Assembly (NCBI GenBank): GCA_027687465.1
Contig: JAQCQR010000001.1
Span: 170,155 to 234,154 of the forward strand
Direction of reading: 5' to 3'
Source of the DNA: Coriobacteriaceae bacterium AF08-21
GTDB lineage: Bacteria; Actinomycetota; Coriobacteriia; Coriobacteriales; Coriobacteriaceae
DNA length: 64,000 bases
The notes under the pieces were generated by a model. The model was not told the origin of the DNA. It did no database searches and saw only the letters and a list, made by a program, of their open reading frames with translations. How positions within the stretch are numbered: position 1 is the first letter of the stretch; each line of letters begins with the position of its first letter. The position numbers and the translations under genes were made by a program. This document shows positions 50,181 to 61,501 of this stretch, in pieces.

Positions 50181-51477
50181 AGGCCAGATGGTCTTGGATG
50201 AGATCGCAGATGGCTCGGGCGTCGTTGATGTTGATGGCTCGGGTCGCAAAGCCGGCGTCGAAGGCCTGACGCGCCAGGGCCTCGTTGCAGGCAAGGGCCA
50301 GCGTGTGACCGTCGACCAGGTCGAGCGAGCTCTTGCCGCGCAGGCGGTCGACACCGGAGCGCGCGACCACGATGTTGTCGAAGCCCTCGGTCTTGTAGCC
50401 CTCAATGATCACCACGTCGACATCGTTGTAGCGCGACAGCAGCTCGCGCGCGGGCATCTCGTCCTCCTCGCGCGTGTCGGCGTACTCCGCCCAGCGCGTG
50501 GCACAGATGAGGCCCACGTGCTTGGATCCGGCTTGGTGATGGCGCCAGGTGTCCTTAGCGGGTACATCGATATCAAAGCCGTGATGCCCATGATGCTTGA
50601 GCGAACCCACGCGCAGGCCGCGACGGGTGAGCTCGGCGATAACCTTCTCGACGAGCGTGGTCTTGCCCGAGTTTTGATAGCCGATAAACGCGATCGCGGG
50701 GACGGCCGGGGCCGGAGCTGCGGACGCGACGGCGACAGGCGCGCTTGCGGGTGCGGCACCGTCAGCGGCCACGGACTCAACAGCAGCGGCCTGACGCTCT
50801 GCGCGATCCCACACGCCCGAGCGGCCGCCTTCCTTGTGCAACAGGCGCACGTCGACGATCTCCATGCCGCGGTCGACCGCCTTGCACATGTCATAGATCG
50901 TAAGGCACGCAGCGCTCGCGCCGGTCAGAGCCTCCATCTCGATACCCGTCTTGCCCGTCACGCCCGCCGTAACCAACACGTGAAAGCCAACTTGTCCGTC
51001 CGCGCGCGCCGGCGCCCAGCCCTCGGGCACGTCCTCGGTCGGCGTCCCCGCCGGAGCGATGGGCGCAATGTCGCACTTGCTCTTGGTAATGAGCAACGGA
51101 TGGCACATGGGGATAATGTCGCTCGTGCGTTTGATGGCCATAATGCCCGCCACGCGCGCACAGGCAAGCACGTCTCCCTTCTTGGCGCGGTCCTGCAGCA
51201 CCATGGCCTGCGTCTCGGGGTGCATGAGAATGGTGCCCTCGGCGATAGCAATGCGATGGGTCTCGGCCTTGTCGGACACGTCGACCATGCGCACCTCGCC
51301 CTTGGCGTCCACGTGCGTCAGCTCGTCGCGACGGGCGTCGCGGGCGGGCTCGGTGGCAGCACTGGCAGTCGGCTGCGTGCCTGCAACGGCATCGCTGGCC
51401 GCAGCCGTGACTTTGTGGGCAGACATCGCGGCCCTGCGAGCGGCCTTGGTGGCATCGGCGTACCTGCTCTTGGCCAT
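50179..51477 (-). CDS. MoaC-MobB fusion protein
   Basis: A 432-residue bifunctional molybdenum cofactor protein. Residues ~52-225 are MoaC, the cyclic pyranopterin monophosphate synthase that completes step 1 after MoaA (LTHVDAKGEVRMVDVSDK, MCHPL at 124-128, GKTGIEMEALTGASAA). After an Ala/Pro linker (about 232-260), residues 261-432 are MobB, with P-loop GYQNSGKTT at 266-274 and GSLKHHGHHGFDID. MobB binds GTP and aids guanylation of molybdopterin. ATG 51477 follows GGAGGATGATC. It lies 4 bases after moaA. Confidence 0.94.
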   Translation of the reverse strand: MAKSRYADATKAARRAAMSAHKVTAAASDAVAGTQPTASAATEPARDARRDELTHVDAKGEVRMVDVSDKAETHRIAIAEGTILMHPETQAMVLQDRAKKGDVLACARVAGIMAIKRTSDIIPMCHPLLITKSKCDIAPIAPAGTPTEDVPEGWAPARADGQVGFHVLVTAGVTGKTGIEMEALTGASAACLTIYDMCKAVDRGMEIVDVRLLHKEGGRSGVWDRAERQAAAVESVAADGAAPASAPVAVASAAPAPAVPAIAFIGYQNSGKTTLVEKVIAELTRRGLRVGSLKHHGHHGFDIDVPAKDTWRHHQAGSKHVGLICATRWAEYADTREEDEMPARELLSRYNDVDVVIIEGYKTEGFDNIVVARSGVDRLRGKSSLDLVDGHTLALACNEALARQAFDAGFATRAININDARAICDLIQDHLA

Positions 51478-51481
51478 ATGA

Positions 51482-52537
51482 TCATCCTCCGATTTGGGAC
51501 ATAAATCGTTGCGTGCCCTCAATTATCGCGTGTTCCTGCGGTTTGTGGGCCACGGCATCGCGCCAAATCGAAAGTACCTGCATATCATCACCACGACGCA
51601 GCGCCTCACGCACCGAATACTCGGCATCGCTGAACAGGCACGGACGCACGTTGCCGTCTGCCGTCAGGCGCAGACGGTTGCAATTCGCACAAAAATGATT
51701 GGACATGGCGCTGATGAAGCCAACCGTTCCCGCCGCGCCCGGAAAGTGCCAATAGCGTGCAGGGCCCGCGCCGGCAGGAGCGTCGTTGATGTCGAGCGGT
51801 TCGAGCTCGCCCAGACCCACCGCGGCGGCCCCGGCGTTGACGCGCGCCCGAAGCTCGTCGCTCGGCACGGTATCGCTCGCGTCCCACAGCTCGGGATTGA
51901 GCGCGGGAGCATGCGGGTCCACAGCGCAATGCGAACTTGTGTGTTCGTCGCCGATAGGCATGTATTCGATAAAGCGCAGGTGGATGGGGCGGTCGAGCGT
52001 GAGCCGCGCGAGGGCCGCCACATCCTGGTTGAGTCGGCGCACCACAACGCAGTTGACCTTAACGGGTTCAAAGCCCCAAGCCAGCGCCGCGTCGATGCCA
52101 GCCATGGTCTGCTCGAGTCGACCCAGGCGCGTGATCTTTCCAAACAGCGTAGGGTCGAGTGTGTCGAGCGAAATGTTGACGCGGCTAAGTCCTGCGTCTT
52201 TGAGCTGCGGCGCCAGCTTGGGCAGCAGGGCGCCGTTGGTGGTGAGCGAAATGTCCTCGATCTGCGGAATCGCGCGGATGTCGCGAATGAGCGGGATGAT
52301 ACGGCGGCTAACCAGTGGCTCGCCACCCGTCAGGCGTACGCGGCGAATGCCCTCCCCCGCCACCAAGCGCACAAAGCGGGCGATTTCCTCGGCACTGAGC
52401 AGCTCGTCGTGTGCGCGGGGCGCCACGCCATCGGCCGGCATGCAGTAAATGCAGCGGAAATTGCACTTGTCGGTAACGGCAATGCGCAGGTAGTTGATAT
52501 CGCGGCCAAAGCCGTCATGTTGCACGTGCCCGTCCAC
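51482..52537 (-). CDS. moaA: GTP 3',8-cyclase
   Basis: A 351-residue radical SAM enzyme that starts molybdopterin synthesis. The first cluster is in CNFRCIYC, SAM-binding LTGGEPLVSR follows, the second cluster is CANCNRLRLTADGNVRPCLF, and the required C-terminal GG is present (MSQIGG). GTG 52537 has GGGGAGGG four bases upstream. Operon with the MoaC-MobB fusion. Confidence 0.96.
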   Translation of the reverse strand: MDGHVQHDGFGRDINYLRIAVTDKCNFRCIYCMPADGVAPRAHDELLSAEEIARFVRLVAGEGIRRVRLTGGEPLVSRRIIPLIRDIRAIPQIEDISLTTNGALLPKLAPQLKDAGLSRVNISLDTLDPTLFGKITRLGRLEQTMAGIDAALAWGFEPVKVNCVVVRRLNQDVAALARLTLDRPIHLRFIEYMPIGDEHTSSHCAVDPHAPALNPELWDASDTVPSDELRARVNAGAAAVGLGELEPLDINDAPAGAGPARYWHFPGAAGTVGFISAMSNHFCANCNRLRLTADGNVRPCLFSDAEYSVREALRRGDDMQVLSIWRDAVAHKPQEHAIIEGTQRFMSQIGG

Positions 52538-52670
52538 GCAGCCCTCCCCTCGCGCAGGTCTTTATTCTTTAGGGAATATAGTACCTCACGCGGGAATTGG
52601 GTCGACATGCGTACGACACAAGGGCCCCGCGAGCAAGGTCGACGTTCCGGGCCCCATCCTCGGCACCCAA

Positions 52671-52731
52671 ACCGTCCCAACATTCGATGCTTTTTCCAAT
52701 TTTGGCAAAAAACGCCGAATGTTGTGATGGT
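52671..52731. repeat. 61-bp palindromic intergenic repeat, copy 3
   Basis: Left arm ACCGTCCCAACATTCGATG is slightly diverged; right arm is CGAATGTTGTGATGGT. It lies between the nuclease-like gene and moaA. Confidence 0.85.
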
Positions 52732-52771
52732 TTGCCTACCCACGGCACCCCGTAGAAGGACCAAAACGCCC

Positions 52772-53809
52772 CTAAAGACCGCCGTCCCAGTGCCGAATCA
52801 CGAATTCTCGCAGGTCGTTCTGCCGCTTTTGGAAAGCTTCGCTTCGGGCGCACTGAAGGCCCATAGCGAGTGCAATGGCGTTCATCGCCCGGTGCAATTG
52901 CAGCTGGTGGGCAAACTGAGTCCCGGTGAGGACGATCATCCTAAAGCCCAGTGCGCACAGCACAGTCATACGCTCCGCATCCGACGCGCTGCGCTGTTTA
53001 TCAAGATGGTCCGAGCCGTTATATTCAATCCCCGCACCGCTCGCAGGCGCATATACATCGATCTCGAAATACCCGGCCTTTGCGAGATACTTGAACTCGT
53101 TGGGGACATCGACCCGATGGTTGAGCTCGATCTTGGCGTATCCCAGCCCGCCCTGAGAACGCTTTGCTACGACCATGATTGCGGTGGCCGTCTCCATGGG
53201 CGACCGCGCGCCATCGTGCACGCGCTTGAGCACGGCGGCCGCGCGCATAGCCCCCTGACGAGATCGGTTCTCATTGCAATAGGCAATCAAGTCGGCAGCG
53301 GTATACCTCTGCCCCATCTCGATATAATCGCCTGTCGACAGATGATTCAAATGGTATCGGGCACAGATTTCATAGCCGTATTCCAGCTGCTCGGGCTCGC
53401 TCATCCACGAACCCGCTTGGACAAAGCACATGACCTCATCAACCACTAGAAGGCCCTCTGCCACCTCGATAAGATGGCCTGGAGGTACCGGCGCTCCAAA
53501 CACGTGGCACCTGAATCCAGCCGGCGTCGAGCGCTCAAAATCGAAGTTGACGAGCGTATCGATATGATCGAGCTCTTCTCGTGGAATACCAAGCGAAACC
53601 AGATAGTCGGTAACGATCCCAACTGCCGTTGAAGCCCTCAGCCCCTTGGCATCGAGTCCCAATTTGGGCAGGCTCGCGGTCGACTCCGTCTCGTTAGCAA
53701 GCGAGTCCTCATCGTATAGGCTGCTTGCTCGCGAGAGCGGCTCGGACGGGCGCGCCACGTTGTGGTACAGCCAGGCAGTCTTATGGGACAGGACGATCGG
53801 CAGGTCCAT
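52772..53809 (-). CDS. Orphan protein with nuclease-like C-terminal domain
   Basis: A 345-residue cytosolic protein. The C-terminal part YFEIDVYAPASGAGIEYNGSDH ... MTVLCALGFRMIVLT has the spacing of a VSR/DUF559-type restriction-like fold (acidic residues in EID and EYNG), following a helical middle (AAAVLKRVHDGARSPMETATA) typical of proteins related to AbiEi-like antitoxins. Type and partner are unknown; no cognate gene is adjacent. ATG 53809 has TTGGAGAGCTC upstream. Function not known. Confidence 0.7.
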   Translation of the reverse strand: MDLPIVLSHKTAWLYHNVARPSEPLSRASSLYDEDSLANETESTASLPKLGLDAKGLRASTAVGIVTDYLVSLGIPREELDHIDTLVNFDFERSTPAGFRCHVFGAPVPPGHLIEVAEGLLVVDEVMCFVQAGSWMSEPEQLEYGYEICARYHLNHLSTGDYIEMGQRYTAADLIAYCNENRSRQGAMRAAAVLKRVHDGARSPMETATAIMVVAKRSQGGLGYAKIELNHRVDVPNEFKYLAKAGYFEIDVYAPASGAGIEYNGSDHLDKQRSASDAERMTVLCALGFRMIVLTGTQFAHQLQLHRAMNAIALAMGLQCARSEAFQKRQNDLREFVIRHWDGGL

Positions 53810-54125
53810 GAGCTCTCCAATGAGTCGGATAACCAACCTTATTCCCCTGCACGCGGCTTCGCACACCTTTGCGTGCAAGAAAGCGGTTCCATCCCGTCGA
53901 GCGACAGAAAAACCATCACAACATTCGATGCTTTTCCCGATTTTGGCAAAAAACGGCGAATGTTGTGATGGTTTGAGGCTAGGTGAGGGGCATGGAGGGG
54001 TCAAAGCATCGTGCTTGGAGCGTGACTATTTTCGCCCCGTCGTCATCACAAACCTTGACTCTACAATCGTTATAGGGTTTTCACTACACTGGTACGTAAA
54101 CAGACCAAGCCAGAAAGCCCCGCCC
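53810..54125. other. Divergent intergenic region
   Basis: A 316-base gap between the orphan nuclease-like gene and the MATE gene. It contains 61-bp repeat copy 4 and should hold both promoters; none could be assigned with confidence. Confidence 0.6.
53912..53972. repeat. 61-bp palindromic intergenic repeat, copy 4
   Basis: Arms ACCATCACAACATTCGATG and CGAATGTTGTGATGGT; the inner TTTTGGCAAAAAACG is shared with copy 3. Confidence 0.9.
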
Positions 54126-55472
54126 ATGGAACACGACCTCACACGCGGCAATGTCCTTAAGACCATCGCGGTCTTTGCCCTGCCTTATATGCTCTCGTAC
54201 TTTTTGCAGATGCTCTACGGCATGGCCGACCTGTACATGATGGGGCAGTTTAGCGGCGCCGCCGGCATCACCGCCGTGGGCAACGGCGCGCAGACGCTCT
54301 ATATCATTACCGTGACGCTCGTGGGCCTGGCCATGGGAACGACGGTTATCGTCGGCCACGCCGTGGGTTCGCGTCGGTTTGACCGCGCCGAGACCGCCAT
54401 CGGCAACACCATCACGCTCTTTATGGGTGTCTCGGTGGTGCTGGCCGCTGTCCTGCTCGCACTGTGTCCGCAGATTGTGGCACTCATTGGCACGCCGGCC
54501 GAGGCGGTCGAAGGAACCGCCGCCTACCTGCGTATCTGCTTTATGGGCATTCCCTTTATCGCCGCGTACAACATCCTCTCGGCCATCTTTCGCGGCCTAG
54601 GCGATTCGCGCTCGCCCATGTACGTGATTGGCGTGGCATGCATCATCAACATCGCGCTCGACTTTCTGTTTATCGGCCACATGGGGCTCGGCCCCGTAGG
54701 CGCGGCACTCGGCACAGTCATCGCGCAGACGGCGAGCGTGGCTCTCGCGCTCGTGTGGCTCAAGAGCCGCCGTACGCACATTCACCTCAAGCGCAGCGAC
54801 CTACGCCCCCAGCCCGAGGTGCTCGGCAGCATCCTTAAGATCGGCGTGCCCGTAGCCGTGCAGGACGGCTGCATCCAGGTGGCGTTTATGTTCATCACCG
54901 TCATCGCCAACCACCGCGGCCTGGTTGATGCCGCCGCCGTAGGCTTGGTCGAAAAGATGATCAGCTTTTTGTTTATCGTGCCGAGTTCCATGGGCGCTAC
55001 CGTCAGCGCGCTCACGGCGCAAAACGCCGGCGCAGGCAAGGGCGACCGCGCGCGCCAGGTGCTCAAGGATGCCATGACCATCTCGGTGGTGTACGGCTGC
55101 CTGATCACGGTGCTGATGTGGCTGGTGGCGCCGGCGTTTATCGGCTTTTTTGCCAAGGACCCCGCGGTGGTCGCCGCCGGCACCGGCTATATGCGCAGCT
55201 ATATTTTCGACGCGATTTTTGCCGGCATCCACATTTGCTTTAGCGGCTTTTTCGCTGCATACGGCAAGAGCTACATCGGCTTTGCGCACAACGTGCTGGC
55301 CGTGGCGCTCATTCGCGTACCCGGCGCATGGCTGCTGTCGAACGCCTATTCCGACACGCTGTTCCCCATGGGTATCGCCTCGCCGTGCGGGTCGATTCTG
55401 TCGGCGGCCATCTGCGTGATTGCATTTACCGTGCTCAACCGCCGCGGAACTTTTGACAAGCTGATGGCGTAG
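54126..55472 (+). CDS. MATE family multidrug/Na+ antiporter
   Basis: A 448-residue, twelve-span efflux protein of the MATE family (MEHDLTRGNVLKTIAVFALPYMLSYFLQMLYGMAD, later GLGDSRSPMYVIGVACIINIALD). It probably exports cationic compounds by ion antiport. ATG 54126 is just after AGAAAGCCCCGCCC. A MerR-type regulator gene follows 54 bases downstream on the same strand. Confidence 0.92.
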   Translation: MEHDLTRGNVLKTIAVFALPYMLSYFLQMLYGMADLYMMGQFSGAAGITAVGNGAQTLYIITVTLVGLAMGTTVIVGHAVGSRRFDRAETAIGNTITLFMGVSVVLAAVLLALCPQIVALIGTPAEAVEGTAAYLRICFMGIPFIAAYNILSAIFRGLGDSRSPMYVIGVACIINIALDFLFIGHMGLGPVGAALGTVIAQTASVALALVWLKSRRTHIHLKRSDLRPQPEVLGSILKIGVPVAVQDGCIQVAFMFITVIANHRGLVDAAAVGLVEKMISFLFIVPSSMGATVSALTAQNAGAGKGDRARQVLKDAMTISVVYGCLITVLMWLVAPAFIGFFAKDPAVVAAGTGYMRSYIFDAIFAGIHICFSGFFAAYGKSYIGFAHNVLAVALIRVPGAWLLSNAYSDTLFPMGIASPCGSILSAAICVIAFTVLNRRGTFDKLMA

Positions 55473-55526
55473 CGGGGCAACGCAGGCCTAGCGCCTCTCC
55501 CCTGTTTTACCGAAAGGAGCGGTCCT

Positions 55527-56375
55527 GTGACCGACATGCCAAGCGAACACACCGAGGGCCTGCTCCGCATTGGCGAGGTGGCGCGCTTGCTCAATTTGAG
55601 CGTGGGCACACTGCGCCATTACGAACAGATGGGGCTATTGGAACCGGCATATGTCGATCCGACGAGTGGGTACCGCTACTACGGATCGCGGCAGCTCTCC
55701 ACCCTCAACACCATCGGCAACCTGCGCGTTCTCGACTTGCCGCTGGCGCAGATTCGCGAGTTTGTCACTACGCGCGATATGGATTTGATACAACGGCAAC
55801 TGACCAAGCAACAGGAGTTAATTGAGCACAGGCGGCGTGAGTTGGAGCGCATGTCGCGCAAGATTGACCAGCGGCTTGCCTTGCTTCATGGCGCTTTGAA
55901 TGCTGATCTCGACACCATTAGCGAAATCGAGGAACCCGAACTTCGCTGCGCCACGCTGCACGAACGCGTCAATCCCACCGACGCCTATTCGCTGGGATGG
56001 CATATCCGCCAGCTTCAGCAGGGGCAGCACGAAACCTTTGCCTATCTGGGCAATCTGGGTGTGGGCATCGCGCCCGAACGCCTCGCCGTCGGCGACTTTG
56101 ATGGCTACGACGAGGTCTTCCTGCTGCTCGATGACACCGATGATTACTTGGGCGACGTTGAGACGCGGCCTGCCGCGCGCTGCCTGACCATAAGCTTCCG
56201 CGGCACGCACGGGCAAGCAGCCCCGCGCTATAAGCAGCTGCTCGGCTATATGCGCGAGCACAACCTGGCGCCCACCGGGCCTTCGCGCGAGATCGCCCTT
56301 ATCGATGACATCATCAGCGACGACCCGGCAACCTACGTAACGCAGATCACGGTGCCGGTTGCCCCAGCAAAGTAA
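55527..56375 (+). CDS. MerR-family regulator with GyrI-like effector domain
   Basis: A 282-residue BmrR/TipA-type regulator. N-terminal winged helix (LRIGEVARLLNLSVGTLRHYEQMGLL, DPTSGYRYYGSRQL), dimer coiled coil (QQELIEHRRRELERMSRKI) and a C-terminal ligand-binding domain (RAPTDAYSLGWHIRQ region to TQITVPVAPAK). Likely senses a drug and controls the upstream MATE pump. GTG 55527 with GAAAGGAGCGGTCCT; ATG 55536 possible. Confidence 0.88.
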   Translation: MTDMPSEHTEGLLRIGEVARLLNLSVGTLRHYEQMGLLEPAYVDPTSGYRYYGSRQLSTLNTIGNLRVLDLPLAQIREFVTTRDMDLIQRQLTKQQELIEHRRRELERMSRKIDQRLALLHGALNADLDTISEIEEPELRCATLHERVNPTDAYSLGWHIRQLQQGQHETFAYLGNLGVGIAPERLAVGDFDGYDEVFLLLDDTDDYLGDVETRPAARCLTISFRGTHGQAAPRYKQLLGYMREHNLAPTGPSREIALIDDIISDDPATYVTQITVPVAPAK

Positions 56376-56413
56376 GAACCGCCCGGAAGGCATCGTGCTT
56401 CCGGGCGGTTCTT
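56374..56413. terminator. Bidirectional terminator between MerR gene and ligA
   Basis: A 16-bp perfect stem AAGAACCGCCCGGAAG / CTTCCGGGCGGTTCTT with an 8-base loop between the convergent genes. Confidence 0.92.
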
Positions 56414-56432
56414 CAATTTGGCTATCGATGCC

Positions 56433-58733
<2,301 letters not shown>

Positions 58734-58770
58734 TCAAACCGCACCGAATCGGCAGCCGCCGGACCGGGGT

Positions 58771-58971
58771 GGACAGTTAGTTCAGATACGTATAATTCTG
58801 CGAGCCTGGTCGTGTTCAGACGTCGCCATTCCAGCCAATTTGGCCGCCCCGGGGGCTGCACGACCGACTCGTCCCCCTTCTAAACTCCCATCCGAACCCC
58901 TCCCCCATCCCAAACAGCTCAAAACGCATGCCGAACCGCCTCGGGTTTATACGTATCTGAACTAACTGTCC
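58771..58971. repeat. 201-bp element with 25-bp perfect inverted ends
   Basis: Ends at 58771-58795 (GGACAGTTAGTTCAGATACG...) and 58947-58971 are exactly complementary. The interior (151 bases) has no gene. It resembles a MITE or the remains of a mobile element, in the 428-base gap between ligA and the clostridial recombinase. Confidence 0.8.
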
Positions 58972-59089
58972 AGACCATTCCGAACCAGGCCTCTTGTCAG
59001 CTCCATGTGATCCGTTTTCCTCCGTCCCCAAAGGGTCACTATAATAAGGATAGAAAGGTCGTGAAAATACAAAACAGGAGGTTACACAC

Positions 59090-61450
59090 ATGAGGAAGCA
59101 GGAGCAAAAGGGTAAAATCACAGCATTGTACGAAAGGTTATCTCACGACGATGGGCGGTCTGACGAGAGCGTGTCCGTAGAAAATCAAAAGCGCATCCTG
59201 GAGGACTACGCCCGAAAAAATGGCTTCACTAATGTCCGCCACTTCACCGATGACGGGGTGCGGGGAACGACCTTCAAGCGGCCCGGCCTGGACGCTATGG
59301 TGGACGAGATACGGGCCGGAAATGTGGCTACCGTCATTGTCAAAGACCAGAGCAGAATAGGCCGTGACGTGGTGGAGGTCGGCTTGCTCAAACGCACCTT
59401 TGACGAGTACAACGTCCGCTTTATCGCCGCCAATGACAACCTGGACACCGCCAATGGATTTGATATTATGTCCATCTTCCGGGATGTGATAAATGAGTGG
59501 TACGTTGCTGACACCAGCCGCAAAATCAAGACCGTTTTCAAGTCCAGAATGGAAAAGGGCCTGCGCTGTTCGGGGGCCGTCCCCTATGGCTATCTCGCCT
59601 CAAAAGAAGAAAAGGGCGAGTGGGTGATCGACGAGGAAGCTGCCGCCGTTGTGCGCCGCATCTTTCAGATGGTCATGGACGGTCAGAGCGTCAACGGCAT
59701 CGCCCGAACGCTGCGGGCCGAGCAAATCCCCATCCCTTCCGAACACCGGAAGCGTATCGGCTGTCCTGTTCGAGCCAACAGCTACCGCGACCCCTACGCA
59801 TGGTCTGCCACCACCCTGGGTTATATTCTTAAAAGGCCGGAGTACCTGGGGCGCAAGGTGCTGGGCAAGACTGTCTGTGAGAACTACAAGACTAAAAGCA
59901 CCCGCAGGACAATGCCAGAGGAACAATTTGTATTTGAGGGAGCCGTCCCCGCCATCATTGACGAAGAAACGTGGCACAATGTTCAGCGTTTGCGGGAAAC
60001 CAAGCGCCGGACACCCAAGCGGAGTAATGCCCCTAACCGTTTAACCGGACTGCTCTACTGTGCCGACTGCGGCGCAAAGCTGACCCACCACAACAGTCTT
60101 GTCCAAGGCAAGTACATTGACGATGCTTTCACCTGTTCCAGATACCGGGCACCTATGGAGGATTGCACCATTCACTATGTTGCCACGCAAAAGCTGGAAG
60201 CGGCGATCCTCTCCGCCATCCAGCGGATAAGCTGGTATGTCCGCAACAACGAGCAGGAGTTTGTTCAGCGGGTTCGAAAGGCATCCAGTCTGCGCCAGGA
60301 GGAAGCAGTCAAGGATTGCCGGAAACAGATTGTCCAGGCGAAGAAGCGCCACGCCGAACTGGACGGACTGGTGAAGAAGCTGTACGAGGCCAACGCCACG
60401 GGCAAGCTGCCGGATAAGCATTTCAGCCGTCTCCTTGCCGAGTATGACGAGGAACAGGCCGCGCTGGAAGCCTCCATGACGGAGTGGCAGGGCTTGCTGG
60501 ACAACTGGAACGCCGACCGGGTGAGAATGACGGAGTTTATCGACCTTGCCAAGCGGTACACCGATTTTTCGGAACTGACTACGCCCATTCTCAATGAGTT
60601 TATCGAGAAAATCGTTGTCCATGAGGGCAACGGACGGGGAAAGCAGCGCCGTCAGCGGTTAGATTTCTATTTCAATTTCATTGGCGCGTTTGAGGTTCCC
60701 GCCGACATTGTGACCCCGATGGAGCAGGAGGAAGAACGCCGCCAGCAGGAGGAACAGGCAGAGAAAGAGGAACGCTCCCAGGTGCTTGCCCAGGTTCGGT
60801 ATGAGAGGTACAAGCAGGAGCGCCGGGAGTTTACCGCGAGGAAGCGGGCGGGCCTGTTGACCCCGGAGGAACAGGCGGAGGAAGAACGGCGGTTAGAGCG
60901 CAATCGGGCCTATCAGCAGAAGCAACGCGACAAGAAAAAGGCCAGTCAGCCAGAGAAGCCTCGCAAACGCTCACTGAAGGAACTCGCCAAGCTGGATGGA
61001 GCCGATCTCACCCCGGAGGAAGCGGAGCGGCTTGCGGCGCACCGCCAGAAGAAAGCCGAGCAGCACAAAGCGTGGCGTGACAGGCAGAAGTCCGCACAGC
61101 CCCCGAAGCCCCAACAGCGGACGTTGAAAGAACTTGCCAGATGTGCCGAGGCAGGTTTGCCTCTCACCCTAGAAGAAGCGGAACGGCTGGAAGCCCATCG
61201 CAATCGGAAAAAGGCGGCTTTGCAGGATTTGAAAGCCCGCGCCGAAACCGACCCGGTAGCGGCGGCAGAGTTGGCGCAGCAGAGAGCGCAACAGTCAGAA
61301 GCGGTAAAGAAGTCCCGTCAGAAAATGTATGCGGACGCTGCCGCCGGAGATCCCGAAGCCCAGGCCCGGTATGAACGTATGCTTGCCGCGAGGCGGGAGA
61401 ACTACCACAGGAAGAAACAGGCAGAAGCCGAAGCTGCTCAAGTCAGCTAA
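59090..61450 (+). CDS. Large serine recombinase with DUF4368-type C-terminus
   Basis: A 786-residue site-specific recombinase of clostridial transposons/ICEs (TnpX-like). The resolvase domain has TALYERLSHDDG with Ser18 as nucleophile and RIGRDVVEVGLL. The recombinase domain follows (GAVPYGYLASKEEKGEWVIDEE) and a zinc ribbon (CADCGAKLTHH). A DUF4368-like region (YTDFSELTTPILNEFIEKIVVHEGNG) precedes a ~230-residue charged tail with repeats LxxLTPEEAERLxAHRxKK. AGGAGG is upstream of ATG. Codon style and context differ from neighbouring host genes, suggesting transfer. Confidence 0.93.
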   Translation: MRKQEQKGKITALYERLSHDDGRSDESVSVENQKRILEDYARKNGFTNVRHFTDDGVRGTTFKRPGLDAMVDEIRAGNVATVIVKDQSRIGRDVVEVGLLKRTFDEYNVRFIAANDNLDTANGFDIMSIFRDVINEWYVADTSRKIKTVFKSRMEKGLRCSGAVPYGYLASKEEKGEWVIDEEAAAVVRRIFQMVMDGQSVNGIARTLRAEQIPIPSEHRKRIGCPVRANSYRDPYAWSATTLGYILKRPEYLGRKVLGKTVCENYKTKSTRRTMPEEQFVFEGAVPAIIDEETWHNVQRLRETKRRTPKRSNAPNRLTGLLYCADCGAKLTHHNSLVQGKYIDDAFTCSRYRAPMEDCTIHYVATQKLEAAILSAIQRISWYVRNNEQEFVQRVRKASSLRQEEAVKDCRKQIVQAKKRHAELDGLVKKLYEANATGKLPDKHFSRLLAEYDEEQAALEASMTEWQGLLDNWNADRVRMTEFIDLAKRYTDFSELTTPILNEFIEKIVVHEGNGRGKQRRQRLDFYFNFIGAFEVPADIVTPMEQEEERRQQEEQAEKEERSQVLAQVRYERYKQERREFTARKRAGLLTPEEQAEEERRLERNRAYQQKQRDKKKASQPEKPRKRSLKELAKLDGADLTPEEAERLAAHRQKKAEQHKAWRDRQKSAQPPKPQQRTLKELARCAEAGLPLTLEEAERLEAHRNRKKAALQDLKARAETDPVAAAELAQQRAQQSEAVKKSRQKMYADAAAGDPEAQARYERMLAARRENYHRKKQAEAEAAQVS

Positions 61451-61461
61451 CGTAGATACAG

Positions 61462-61497
61462 AAAACGCCAGGGACAACGATAGTCCGTGGCGTTTTT
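61462..61497. terminator. Terminator after the recombinase
   Basis: AAAACGCCA and TGGCGTTTT pair, with GGAC/GTCC continuing the stem, followed by T. Serves the recombinase and possibly the convergent truncated gene. Confidence 0.85.
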
Positions 61498-61501
61498 GTC
61501 A

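Noticed and set aside
51494..53449. Plus-strand open frame of 651 codons over moaA and the nuclease-like gene
   Set aside because: It spans two unrelated minus-strand genes and an intergenic palindrome, which is not plausible for a real gene.
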